This document shows, piece by piece, positions 24,630 to 33,008 of a stretch of DNA of 64,000 nucleotides. Each line of letters begins with the position of its first letter. Position 1 is the first letter of the stretch. This DNA comes from HKCCE3408 sp039183205 (GTDB lineage: Bacteria; Pseudomonadota; Alphaproteobacteria; Rhodobacterales; Rhodobacteraceae). Made by a program: the position numbers and the translations under genes. The DNA is taken from contig JBCDBR010000011.1 in NCBI GenBank assembly GCA_039183205.1, forward strand, positions 1-64,000, in the 5' to 3' direction. The notes below the pieces were generated by a model. It made no database searches. It was not told where the DNA came from and saw only the letters and a list, made by a program, of their open reading frames with translations.

Positions 24630-26212
24630 CGTCTTTCCTTTCGGCGCATTGCCACCCAGATGACCACAATCGACAGCGCCATGAAGACAGCCGCAATCGG
24701 ACTGGTGAACAAAAAGAACGGGTCGCCGCCAGTTGCTGAGAAGGCCTCACGCGCGGATTGCTCGATCCTGCCACCAAGAATGAACGCGATCACGAATGGC
24801 AGGGGAGAGATCTCGAGCACGCGCATAGCGTATCCCAAAACACCGAAGGCCAGTGTGAACCAAACGGCCGACATTGCGGTTTCTTGCACATAGATGGCCG
24901 TGAGCGTCAGAATAAGCACGATCGGCAACAGGATCTGGCGCGGGATCCGCGTCATGATCCCCATGGAACGCATAAAGGCGCCGCCAATGGTCCAATTGAG
25001 AACGTTGGCTACGATCATGCATGTAAAGAGCCCAAAGGCGATGACCAATTCAGGGTTCACGGTATCGGTCGTAAACCGAAAGACGGACGGGCCGGGATTA
25101 AAACCGCCGATGCTTTCGGCGGCCAAGATGAGGAAAATTGCCGCGGTGTTGCCGGGAATGCCAAGGGACAGGACGGGAATGAGATTGGCGCCGGATACAG
25201 AAGAATTCGCAGCTTCGGTTGCGGCGACGCCTTCTATCGCGCCATCGCCAAAGGCTGGCTGATCGGCGGCGCGCCGCCGTTCGTGGCGCGCGCGGCCGAT
25301 CGTATAGCCAAGGGTCGCGGCCAAGGTCGACCCAACGCCGGGTAAGGCCCCGATCGCGGTTCCGATCAGGGAGGAGCGCGCGATGTGGGGACACAAGCGG
25401 CGCAAATCGCGCCCGCGTAAGCGCTGGTCTTTCTGTGCCGACATTGCGGCCGCCGATCTGCGGTCCGTATCAGCCGCCCATGTATCGGACAGTTCCTTGA
25501 ACACCGCCCCGATGATGAGGACGCCCAAAATGGCGGCCGTCAGTGGAATGCCGTCGTTCAGCGCCTCTGTTCCGAGCGAAAGGCGCGGATAAAAGTCCTG
25601 ACCCGTGCCAATATAGACGCATAACAATCCAAGGCCGGTTGAGATCAGGCCTTTTGCCGCAGAGCCCCCGACAGCAGCCGCAATAAAGCTCAACGACAAG
25701 ATCAACAGCGCGGTCTTCTCCGGCAGGTCGAGGTAACCTTCGACCAAAATGGCCAGAAACGGCGCGCATAAGATCAGGACGATATCTGAAAATGTATCGC
25801 CCGTAACCGATGCAAAATGCGCGACCTTTAGTGCCTTTTTTGCCTCGCCCTTTTGGGTCATAGGATACCCATCGAGCGTGGTCATATAGGCATCGGGCGT
25901 CCCGGGTGTGTTGAATAAAATTGCCGGCACCGCACCGCCGATGGTCGCGCCTTTCATGATCCCGATCAAAAACCCCATCACCGGCAGAAGTGCATCGGGC
26001 GTGAAACCAAAGGTCGAGATCAGGATCGGCAAGGATATCGCCATGGCAATGGGCCCGGCCATCCCGGGCGTGGCGCCAACCGCGATACCCAGCAGAAAAC
26101 CGCCAAGGATCATGACAAGTGTCACGGATATCGGCAGACCAAAAAGCGCAAAAAGCTCGGGGCCTTGGAAGACCGCCAAAATACCCGCCCAGGCGTAATC
26201 GAGCGCCGTCAT
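24626..26212 (-). CDS. Tripartite tricarboxylate transporter large permease (TctA)
   Basis: A 528-residue integral membrane protein with about 11-12 hydrophobic helices. The TctA hallmarks VGATPGMAGPIAMAISLP near residue 50, the FNTPGTPDAYMTTLDGYPM segment near residue 100 and GALPGVGSTLAATLGY with LSLGIPGNTAAIFL further on are present. It forms the channel of a TTT system with TctB (upstream, stop/start overlap) and the TctC binding protein. Co-transcribed with a sulfatase, so the cargo is probably a sulfated organic acid; that is inference from position. Confidence 0.93.
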   Translation of the reverse strand: MTALDYAWAGILAVFQGPELFALFGLPISVTLVMILGGFLLGIAVGATPGMAGPIAMAISLPILISTFGFTPDALLPVMGFLIGIMKGATIGGAVPAILFNTPGTPDAYMTTLDGYPMTQKGEAKKALKVAHFASVTGDTFSDIVLILCAPFLAILVEGYLDLPEKTALLILSLSFIAAAVGGSAAKGLISTGLGLLCVYIGTGQDFYPRLSLGTEALNDGIPLTAAILGVLIIGAVFKELSDTWAADTDRRSAAAMSAQKDQRLRGRDLRRLCPHIARSSLIGTAIGALPGVGSTLAATLGYTIGRARHERRRAADQPAFGDGAIEGVAATEAANSSVSGANLIPVLSLGIPGNTAAIFLILAAESIGGFNPGPSVFRFTTDTVNPELVIAFGLFTCMIVANVLNWTIGGAFMRSMGIMTRIPRQILLPIVLILTLTAIYVQETAMSAVWFTLAFGVLGYAMRVLEISPLPFVIAFILGGRIEQSAREAFSATGGDPFFLFTSPIAAVFMALSIVVIWVAMRRKERR

Positions 26213-26775
26213 CAGACGTCCCCATTCGGCGGCAGAAGAAGATCGTCAAACGGCAGGTCGTAAAGTACCACCAGGCCTAGGGCGGCGAGCGCGCCGACCA
26301 GAACCGAACGCCCGGAGACGCGCCGGTCGGTCAGGCTGATCATGGCCGCTATCGCGAACCACGCGCCGAGGAAATAGCCCGATTGCTTCCAGGGCGTCGT
26401 CCCGCGCAGTTGCCGGTAGACAAGCTCTCCGTCGGTTGCCGCATTGACCAACCAAACCGCCAGCGGACCGGCATATCGCATGATCGTAAACGACACCGCC
26501 AAAATCGCGCAGACCCGCAGGACGTAGCCAAGCTTTCCGGGACTGATCTGGACGGGTGATAGCTGTCGCTCAAAGGCCAGAACCATCGCGCCACCGACAA
26601 GGAGAAACACCCCGGCGACCGTGGGCGCCAGCGCATCTCCGATGACAAATTGGCGCCGAACCTGAGACGCGATGCCGCTTGTGGTATCAAGCGGGACCCA
26701 CACAAAGATCAGCACAAGCGCCAATACGACAACGCCCAAACCGAGCAATAGATTTGCCTTGCCGAAAGAGTTCAT
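26212..26775 (-). CDS. Tripartite tricarboxylate transporter small subunit (TctB)
   Basis: A 187-residue membrane protein with four hydrophobic segments (about residues 8-27, 50-68, 85-105 and 130-175 split in two), as expected for TctB, the poorly conserved small permease of TTT transporters. Identification rests on its position directly between tctC and tctA and on topology rather than on a motif. The stop overlaps the tctA start (TGATG). Confidence 0.85.
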   Translation of the reverse strand: MNSFGKANLLLGLGVVVLALVLIFVWVPLDTTSGIASQVRRQFVIGDALAPTVAGVFLLVGGAMVLAFERQLSPVQISPGKLGYVLRVCAILAVSFTIMRYAGPLAVWLVNAATDGELVYRQLRGTTPWKQSGYFLGAWFAIAAMISLTDRRVSGRSVLVGALAALGLVVLYDLPFDDLLLPPNGDV

Positions 26776-26841
26776 GCGCCAGCCTCACGGGATCGGTGCG
26801 CCCACCGAGCCGCAACGCGGTGGTGGGCACGGAAGGGCGGT

Positions 26842-27795
26842 TTACTCAGACACTGCGGTCAGCAACTCACCGGCGTCATCAAAGGATGCTTGCAGATGCT
26901 CATCAAGCGCGTCGCCTGAGATGATGGACGGACCCCCAAAGGCGCGCGCGATCAACGCTCCGGCCTCGGTATCCGGGTCTGATACGATCTCGACGATCGC
27001 CGAAGTCAGCGCGTCCCGCGCGGCGGCATCGATACCAGCCGGGGCAACAAAGACAAAGTGGCCGCCCCCGGTAAAGGGCACGCCGAGGCTTGGCAAAGTG
27101 GGTGCGTCCGGTGTCTGTACCAATGCCTCGTCCATGGCGGAGGCCAGATTGACCAAGTCACCCGATGCCACACCATTGCGCTGAATGCCTGCCATGAACC
27201 CAACATCAAGATCGCCCGCATTCACGCCATCCATCACAGCGCGGCCACCACGAACCTCGACAATGTTGAAATTGACGTCTTGAGCGATGCTCAAAAGGTA
27301 GGCCAAATCCGCAAGCCGAGAACTCATGACGCCAAAGCGCACTTGTTCGCCCCCTTCGGCGGCTGCAATCATGTCTTCGAAGCTTGCCCAACCGCGATCT
27401 GTGCGGGACACAATGCCCATTTGGAAACCGGCGGTCGTGGTCAGGCCGGTAAAGTCGGAGGTTTGCATGCCGGCATCGGGTGCCGCAGCGAGATTGTAGC
27501 CAAGCGTTTCGGTCACAACGAGGCCAATCAACGTGCCGTCGGTCGCGCCGCCGCGCATCTCAGCGGCCAAATTGAGGCCGCCCCGTCCCGTTACGTTCTC
27601 CGGGATGATCTCCCACCCATGAACGTTCTGCAATTCCTCGGCAATCAATCTGGCTTGGGAATCCGCGCCGCCGCCAGCAGCAAAGCCAATCATCAATTGG
27701 ATTGGGCCAGGCGGCGTCCAATCCTGCGCGGCGAGACCCGACGCCGCAAATGCGCTCAGAGCAGCCGCAAACACGGCTTTCAGACATGAATTCAT
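26842..27795 (-). CDS. Tripartite tricarboxylate transporter binding protein (TctC)
   Basis: A 317-residue periplasmic protein. The start at 27795 follows GGGAGGAA and gives a signal peptide (MNSCLKAVFAAALSAFAASG, cleavage at LAA-QDW). GPIQLMIGFAAGGGADSQARLIA is the Bug/TctC ligand-binding N-lobe motif, and GRGGLNLAAEM and VTETLGYN are further family features. It captures a carboxylate-type solute for TctAB. First gene of the operon tctC-tctB-tctA-sulfatase, divergent from marR across a gap containing two palindromes. Confidence 0.93.
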   Translation of the reverse strand: MNSCLKAVFAAALSAFAASGLAAQDWTPPGPIQLMIGFAAGGGADSQARLIAEELQNVHGWEIIPENVTGRGGLNLAAEMRGGATDGTLIGLVVTETLGYNLAAAPDAGMQTSDFTGLTTTAGFQMGIVSRTDRGWASFEDMIAAAEGGEQVRFGVMSSRLADLAYLLSIAQDVNFNIVEVRGGRAVMDGVNAGDLDVGFMAGIQRNGVASGDLVNLASAMDEALVQTPDAPTLPSLGVPFTGGGHFVFVAPAGIDAAARDALTSAIVEIVSDPDTEAGALIARAFGGPSIISGDALDEHLQASFDDAGELLTAVSE

Positions 27796-27834
27796 AAGTT
27801 CCTCCCTTTGTCCCTTCCGATGAAATCCGCAATG

Positions 27835-27852
27835 TAGTTGACCTGTCAACTA
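27835..27852. promoter_or_regulatory. MarR-type operator 1 (perfect palindrome)
   Basis: TAGTTGACCTGTCAACTA: two perfect 8-base arms around a 2-base centre. It lies between tctC and marR. MarR proteins bind such 16-20 bp palindromes to repress divergent promoters. Confidence 0.7.
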
Positions 27853-27857
27853 ATTAA

Positions 27858-27871
27858 GTTGACCTATCAAC
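27858..27871. promoter_or_regulatory. MarR-type operator 2
   Basis: GTTGACCTATCAAC repeats the core of operator 1 (GTTGACCTGTCAAC) with one change. The centres are 21 bases apart, two turns of the helix, so both sites face the same side of the DNA, suiting cooperative binding by two dimers. Confidence 0.7.
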
Positions 27872-27913
27872 AATTTCTTGCAACGTTACCGCGAGCTAGA
27901 GAGAGACCCGGTG

Positions 27914-28384
27914 ATGAGCGCGATCGTAGAGGCCGCAGACAAACCTAATTTAAAACAGCAAGTTACCTATCCGCTTGCCCGGCTGAACGCGCGCCTCACG
28001 GCACAGGCCGCGCGTCTGCTGCGCAAACGTTCCGAACTGTCGCTGGTGGAATGGCGGGTACTGGTTATTGTCGATTCACGCGGCGAAGCAAGTATGGCCG
28101 AGATCATCCGATTCCTTGATGTCGACAAAGGTCAGATGAGCCGTGTGTCCCATCGGTTGGTGCGCTCGGGGCTATTGCAATCGGTCCCGTCGAAATCCGA
28201 CCAAAGAGTGCATCTGCTGAGCTTGACCGCAGCCGGCAAGGCCGCATTTTCCCGCGCCGCGCCGCATATGCGGCGGCGACGGGAATTTCTCCTGGCCGCC
28301 TTGTCCAGCGAGGAACAGGCGCAGTTTTTTCACATCATGTCCAAGCTGGGCGAAGCGATAGACGCGTTCGAGGATCGGCTGTGA
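27914..28384 (+). CDS. MarR-family transcriptional regulator
   Basis: A 156-residue winged-helix regulator. RSELSLVEWRVLVIVDSRGEASMAEIIRFLDVDKGQMSRVSHRLVRSGLL (residues about 40-90) is the MarR DNA-binding core and SDQRVHLLSLTAAGKAAF the wing. The start is taken at ATG 27914; an upstream in-frame TTG adds 12 residues. Divergent from tctC and coupled (GTGA) to the following sulfatase gene. The two matching palindromes in front of it are its likely targets, so it should control both transport and breakdown arms. Confidence 0.9.
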   Translation: MSAIVEAADKPNLKQQVTYPLARLNARLTAQAARLLRKRSELSLVEWRVLVIVDSRGEASMAEIIRFLDVDKGQMSRVSHRLVRSGLLQSVPSKSDQRVHLLSLTAAGKAAFSRAAPHMRRRREFLLAALSSEEQAQFFHIMSKLGEAIDAFEDRL

Positions 28385-29826
28385 CCCAATCGAACCTCTT
28401 GATCATCATGTCAGACGAACATCAAGCCCGGGCGATGGGCTGTGCTGGACATGCCATCGTGCAAACGCCGCATCTTGATGCGCTGGCCGCGCGCGGCACG
28501 CGTTTTACCAACGCCTATACGCCGTCGCCGATCTGTGTACCTGCCCGCGCGAGCTTTGCCACCGGGCGGTATGTGCATCAGACGCGGCTTTGGGACAATG
28601 CCATGCCGTATGCGGGCCAAATACCAGGCTGGGGTCACGCCTTGCAAGCGCGCGGTGTGGGTGTCGAGTCGATTGGGAAGCTCCACTACCGAGCCGCGGA
28701 GGACCCGGCTGGGTTTGATGTTGAGCACATTCCGATGAATGTCGCCAACGGTGTCGGGATGGTCTGGGCATCGATCCGCGGCGAAGACGAACGCGTGTCG
28801 CGCAACCAGCGCATGTTGGGCGATTACATTGGTCCCGGAAGCTCGAAATACACCGAATACGATCAGGCCGTGACCGAACGCGCGCAAAATTGGCTGTCGA
28901 ACAAGGCAAAGGCCGGGGGCCAAGAGCCTTGGTGCCTCTATGTCGGGCTCGTGGCGCCGCACTTCCCGCTTGTCGTGCCCAAGGAATATTACGATCTCTA
29001 CCCGCGTGAGGTGCTGTCTGCACCAAAATTGCATCCCACGGATGGGTATTCGCGCCATCCTTGGGTCGAAAAACAAAACGCTCTGATGGACAGTGAGGCA
29101 CAGTTCCGCGACAACGCGGAACGGCTCGCGGCAATCGCGAGCTACTATGGCTTGTGCACCTGGCTCGACCACAATGTTGGGGCGATCCTGTCCACGCTTG
29201 AAACCGCCGGTTTTGCCGAAAACACAATGGTGGTTTACACCTCCGATCACGGCGACAATCTTGGCGCCCGGGGGCTTTGGGGGAAGTCGAACCTGTACCA
29301 AGAAAGCACCGCAATCCCAATGATCGTGGCGGGGCCAGATATGCCGCACGGAGTTTGCCAAACGCCGGTGTCACTATTGGATCTGTCCGTCACGATCGCT
29401 GCGCATTTCGGCGCGCAGATCGATGCTGCGGCCGGTACTGCGCCCCTGCCCCGGATCGCCGCAGCACCGAAGAACCCAGAGCGCGTGGTCTTTTCCGAAT
29501 ATCACGCAGTCGGCGCGGTGTCCGGCGCGTTCATGCTGCGCAAGGGCAAGTGGAAATACCATTACTACAGCGGCTTTCCGCCGGAGCTTTTTGACCTCGA
29601 GGCGGATCCAGAAGAAGAGACCGACCTTGCACCAAATCCGGCCTTTCGGACTGTGGTTGATGACATGCAAAGGGCGTTGGAATATGTCTGTGACCCCGAG
29701 GCCGTCAACCGCCAAGCCTTTGCCGATCAAGCCGCGATGATTGAACGCTATGGCGGCCGCGAGGCGGCGCTCCAGCTTGGCGCGCCAGGTGCCACGCCAC
29801 CCCCTGAGATCAAAGGTGCAACATGA
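28381..29826 (+). CDS. Type I sulfatase, second copy
   Basis: A 481-residue sulfatase with a GTG start overlapping the marR stop. The active-site signature is Cys52-Val-Pro-Ala-Arg56 (ICVPARASFATGR), at the same residue number as in the other sulfatase of the cluster, though the two proteins differ clearly elsewhere. Metal-site segments LLIIMSDEHQARAMG and VYTSDHGDNLGARG are intact. No signal peptide. Followed with a 4-base overlap by a metallo-beta-lactamase-fold hydrolase. The two sulfatases probably act on successive or differently placed sulfate (or phosphonate) esters of one imported compound. Confidence 0.88.
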   Translation: MTQSNLLIIMSDEHQARAMGCAGHAIVQTPHLDALAARGTRFTNAYTPSPICVPARASFATGRYVHQTRLWDNAMPYAGQIPGWGHALQARGVGVESIGKLHYRAAEDPAGFDVEHIPMNVANGVGMVWASIRGEDERVSRNQRMLGDYIGPGSSKYTEYDQAVTERAQNWLSNKAKAGGQEPWCLYVGLVAPHFPLVVPKEYYDLYPREVLSAPKLHPTDGYSRHPWVEKQNALMDSEAQFRDNAERLAAIASYYGLCTWLDHNVGAILSTLETAGFAENTMVVYTSDHGDNLGARGLWGKSNLYQESTAIPMIVAGPDMPHGVCQTPVSLLDLSVTIAAHFGAQIDAAAGTAPLPRIAAAPKNPERVVFSEYHAVGAVSGAFMLRKGKWKYHYYSGFPPELFDLEADPEEETDLAPNPAFRTVVDDMQRALEYVCDPEAVNRQAFADQAAMIERYGGREAALQLGAPGATPPPEIKGAT

Positions 29827-30671
29827 AGCTTACCGTTCTCGGCTCGGGCTCACCCGAAGCCTATGCGCGCCGCGCCTCATCCGGATTTCTCGTTGAGATT
29901 GGCGATGATCGGATCCTCTTCGATTGCGGCGGCGGCGTTTTCGACAATCTTGTCCGCGCGGGGTTTCGGCCGAGTGATATCACGCACCTGTTCTTGTCGC
30001 ATCTCCACACCGATCACATGATCGATTATCCCCGGCTTGTACATGCGGCCTGGGATGAAGGCGCGCCGCCATTGAAAGTCTGGGGTCCGGCGCCCATTGT
30101 CCGGCAGACGGAGTTGCTTTTTGGCAAAGATGGCGTGCTTGCGCCCGATCTGGAGGCAAGGACCGAACTTGATGCCAGCAAAGAGGTATGGCGGTCGCGC
30201 GGTGGGCTTTTGCCGCGACGCTGGCCAAGCCCCGAGGTGGTCGAAGTGGAACCGGGCTTTTCCGTCGCGGGCGAGGGATGGACATTGACAAGTTGCGCGG
30301 TCCCGCACGCGCAGCCCGCGTTTGACTGCATGGCATTCTCCGTTGAGACCGATGGCAAGAAGCTTGTGTATTCCGGCGATGCGGCGCGCTGTGACACGCT
30401 TGATGCGTTGGCACAGGATGCCGATTTGCTGATCCATTGGTGCTACCGGCTCTCGACGGATAACCTGCATCCGGCATTGGTCGCACTTTGCCCCACGCCA
30501 GCGGATATTGTCCAGATGGCCGAGGCTGCCGGCGTCAAACGGTTGGTCCTATCGCATTTTCGCGTCCATATGGACGCCCCCGAAAACCATGCCCGCGCTC
30601 GGGCAGACCTAACCGCGCATTTCAGCGGCCCAATTGCCATCGCCGAGGATCTCGACACGTTTCAGCTTTGA
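29823..30671 (+). CDS. Metallo-beta-lactamase-fold hydrolase
   Basis: A 282-residue MBL-fold protein of the RNase Z/ElaC-like branch. LTVLGSGSPEAYARRASSGFLVE opens the fold; the zinc motif is His60-x-His62-x-Asp64-His65 (LSHLHTDHMID); further ligands are His in VPHAQPAF, Asp in VYSGDAARCD and His in VLSHFRVHM. It is coupled to the second sulfatase (start overlaps its stop). Arylsulfatases of the MBL fold (SdsA type) exist, but this protein lacks their extra domains; a lactonase or phosphodiesterase is as likely. Confidence 0.85.
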   Translation: MKLTVLGSGSPEAYARRASSGFLVEIGDDRILFDCGGGVFDNLVRAGFRPSDITHLFLSHLHTDHMIDYPRLVHAAWDEGAPPLKVWGPAPIVRQTELLFGKDGVLAPDLEARTELDASKEVWRSRGGLLPRRWPSPEVVEVEPGFSVAGEGWTLTSCAVPHAQPAFDCMAFSVETDGKKLVYSGDAARCDTLDALAQDADLLIHWCYRLSTDNLHPALVALCPTPADIVQMAEAAGVKRLVLSHFRVHMDAPENHARARADLTAHFSGPIAIAEDLDTFQL

Positions 30672-30722
30672 CCGGGAACGGGAAGGCTGCGCAATCCCGC
30701 GCAGGCCGCAGAGCCCATGCGT

Positions 30723-31214
30723 CTAGGCGTCGACATACCCCGTTGCGGTTTTCAGTCGATGACGGACGACATTCTTTTGACCGAGGGTTTGTTCGACAAA
30801 ACAGCCTTTCTTGGCCGTGTCGATCAGCGTCAGCAAGCGGTCTTGCGGATCGGCGCTATCGATTAGGATGTCGATTGCAAAGGATTTTGGCGCCGTCTCA
30901 TAGGTCCGGCCCGTGGGCGTCCAGGTCCATTCCACGCGGGTTTCGACCTGCAAGTCATCTAAGGTGATGTGCAGGCGTTTCGCAAAGGCGCGCATCTGCG
31001 TCATAATGCAGCCGGTTAGCCCGCCGACAAACAGCGCAAGCGGTGGAGGCGCGGTGGCATCGCCGCCATGAAAGGGGCCCTCATCCGTGGCCAGCGTAAA
31101 CGCCTCTTCCATGGGCGAGGTCATCCGCACGTCCAATTCGTTGCGCATTTTTCCGGTCGCCTGACCATGGCATTCGAATGTGACAGTCAAAGGTTCCTTC
31201 GGCTGATCGACCAT
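30723..31214 (-). CDS. OsmC family protein
   Basis: A 163-residue OsmC-type protein. The two redox cysteines of the family are Cys69 (GGLTGCIMTQM) and Cys138 (KKGCFVEQTL), so thiol peroxidase activity on organic hydroperoxides is plausible. The N-terminal VTFECHGQATGKMRNELDVRM fits the branch that resembles an enzyme-accessory subset of OsmC rather than Ohr. It is the last gene of the TetR-led minus-strand operon, 64 bases after the beta-keto acid cleavage enzyme gene. Confidence 0.85.
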   Translation of the reverse strand: MVDQPKEPLTVTFECHGQATGKMRNELDVRMTSPMEEAFTLATDEGPFHGGDATAPPPLALFVGGLTGCIMTQMRAFAKRLHITLDDLQVETRVEWTWTPTGRTYETAPKSFAIDILIDSADPQDRLLTLIDTAKKGCFVEQTLGQKNVVRHRLKTATGYVDA

Positions 31215-31278
31215 AAAATTTTCCTCTGCATATCAACCTGTAACGGGGCGTTCCGGCCCCTCGAAGCGATCGGTTAGC

Positions 31279-32211
31279 CTAGAAGGCCACCTTGTCTCCA
31301 CCTTTAAGGCCCAGCATCTCGCGTGCCTCGTCGGCGCTGGCAATCTCCGCGCCTTGGTCTTCCAAAATGCGACGCACTTTCTGGACTTGTTCGGCATTCG
31401 ATGCCGCCAATTTACCGCGGCTGATGAACAGCGAGTCCTCAAGGCCGACCCGAACGTTTCCACCGAGTTGCGCCGCGACCGCGGCCAAAGGCATTTGCGC
31501 GTTCCCCGCACCCAAGACCGACCATTGATACTGGTCCCCAAACAGCCGGTCGGCTGTCCGTTTCATGAACACCAAGTTATCGACCTCAGCACCAATCCCG
31601 CCCAAAATTCCCATCACAAACTGCAAAAAGATCGGTGCTTGGAAGAGCCCACGATCCACGCAGAATTTCAGATTGTAAAGATGACCCACATCGTAGCATT
31701 CATGCTCAAACTTCACCGCATGATCGCCGCCCATAGTGTCGGCCACCTCGGCGATATCGGCAAATGTATTGCGGAAGATATTGCCCTCGGACGCGCGGAT
31801 ATAGTCTTCCTCCCAGCCAAATTTGAAGCTCTCGTAGCGGTCGGCCAATGGATGGAACGAGAAGTTCATCGACCCCATATTGAGCGAGCACATTTCGGGC
31901 GAATACCGCACCGCAGGTGCTAAGCGTTCTGCGATAGAGGCCTTCAAGCTGCCCCCGGTGGAGATGTTCACGACCGCGTCCGTGGCCTGTTTGATACGCG
32001 GTAGAAAATGCGAAAAATCTTTCGGGTCAATCGAGGGCATGCCGGTGTCCGGGTTGCGGGCATGCAGGTGCAGGACCGCCGCCCCGGCCTCGGCCGCTGC
32101 GATCGCTTGGGCTGCGATATCCTCCTGTGTGTAGGGCAGCGCATCTGACATCGTCGGCGTGTGGATGGCCCCCGTGACCGCGCATGTGATGATGGTCTTT
32201 TGTCTTGGCAT
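31279..32211 (-). CDS. Beta-keto acid cleavage enzyme (BKACE, DUF849)
   Basis: A 310-residue zinc TIM-barrel of the BKACE family, which condenses a beta-keto acid with acetyl-CoA to give acetoacetate and a CoA ester (3-keto-5-aminohexanoate cleavage enzyme is the founder). ITCAVTGAIHTPTMSDALP is the N-terminal hallmark and His48-x-His50 (LHLHARNPDTG) are zinc ligands. The start MPRQKTIITC is chosen over a spurious upstream extension. It sits 10 bases after the cyclase-family gene, so its beta-keto acid probably arises from that hydrolase's product. The exact substrate is unknown. Confidence 0.9.
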   Translation of the reverse strand: MPRQKTIITCAVTGAIHTPTMSDALPYTQEDIAAQAIAAAEAGAAVLHLHARNPDTGMPSIDPKDFSHFLPRIKQATDAVVNISTGGSLKASIAERLAPAVRYSPEMCSLNMGSMNFSFHPLADRYESFKFGWEEDYIRASEGNIFRNTFADIAEVADTMGGDHAVKFEHECYDVGHLYNLKFCVDRGLFQAPIFLQFVMGILGGIGAEVDNLVFMKRTADRLFGDQYQWSVLGAGNAQMPLAAVAAQLGGNVRVGLEDSLFISRGKLAASNAEQVQKVRRILEDQGAEIASADEAREMLGLKGGDKVAF

Positions 32212-32221
32212 TTGATGTCTT

Positions 32222-32998
32222 TCAGTCGTCAATGATGGCCACGGCACGGGTAAATCCCGCCGAGGCGCCTTTGATTTTGAACGGGAAGCAGGAAACCGTG
32301 AAACCCGATGGCGGCAGCAGCTCAAGGCTCGCGAGTTTTTCAAGATGGCAATAGCCGATCTGCATGCTTGCGCGATGGCCTTCCCAGATCAGGCTTGGAT
32401 CCCCGGATTGGGCGTATTTGCGCGCCGTGTGGGAAAACGGGGCGTCCCAGCTCCAGGCATCTGTACCGGTGACGCGCACCCCGCGTTCGAGCAAAAAAAG
32501 CGTGGCCTCACGCCCAATTCCGCACCCGCTATTGAGATAATCGGGCTGGCCGTATCGCGCACCGGCAGAGGTGTTGATCAGCACGATGTCCAAGGGTTGC
32601 AGATCGTGACCGATCCTCGATAGCTCGGCTTCGATATCCGCAGCCGTGGCGACGTAGCCGTCTTCGAAATGGCGAAAGTCAAGCTTTACGCCCGGGTTAA
32701 AGCACCAGTCCAAAGGCACTTCATCGATGGTGATCGCGCGTTTGCCGCCATCCATCGTGGAATGGTGGTGAAACGGCGCATCAAGATGGGTGCCGTTATG
32801 CGTCGCCACGCGTAGCCGCTCAATCGCCCACCCCTCGCCCTCGGGCAGATCATCCGCCGCCAATCCGGGAAAAAACGCCATGATTTGCGACGCAGTTTCC
32901 GCATGCGAAAAATAATCGATCTCGGGCAACATGATGGGTGGGTCGGAGGCGATGTCCGCCTCCAGCGCCACGGATATGTCAATGAATTCTCGCGGCAT
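32222..32998 (-). CDS. Cyclase-family metal hydrolase (kynurenine formamidase-like)
   Basis: A 258-residue protein with the motif HNGTHLDAPFHHH: His67, His71, Asp73 and His77 are the metal ligands of the cyclase/KynB family, which hydrolyses formamides or cyclic amides and lactones. It is 10 bases downstream of the TRAP large-subunit gene. Plain KynB is about 210 residues; the longer form with an RASMQIGYCHLEKLASL stretch belongs to the less-characterised branch found in catabolic operons. Neighbouring transporter and BKACE suggest hydrolysis of an imported ring or amide compound. Confidence 0.87.
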   Translation of the reverse strand: MPREFIDISVALEADIASDPPIMLPEIDYFSHAETASQIMAFFPGLAADDLPEGEGWAIERLRVATHNGTHLDAPFHHHSTMDGGKRAITIDEVPLDWCFNPGVKLDFRHFEDGYVATAADIEAELSRIGHDLQPLDIVLINTSAGARYGQPDYLNSGCGIGREATLFLLERGVRVTGTDAWSWDAPFSHTARKYAQSGDPSLIWEGHRASMQIGYCHLEKLASLELLPPSGFTVSCFPFKIKGASAGFTRAVAIIDD

Positions 32999-33008
32999 CT
33001 TTGCCCTT

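Noticed and set aside
23100..29826. Choline sulfatase assignment for the sulfatases
   Set aside because: No betaine genes (betA, betB) are nearby and neither protein shows the choline-sulfatase C-terminal signature that I can recall.
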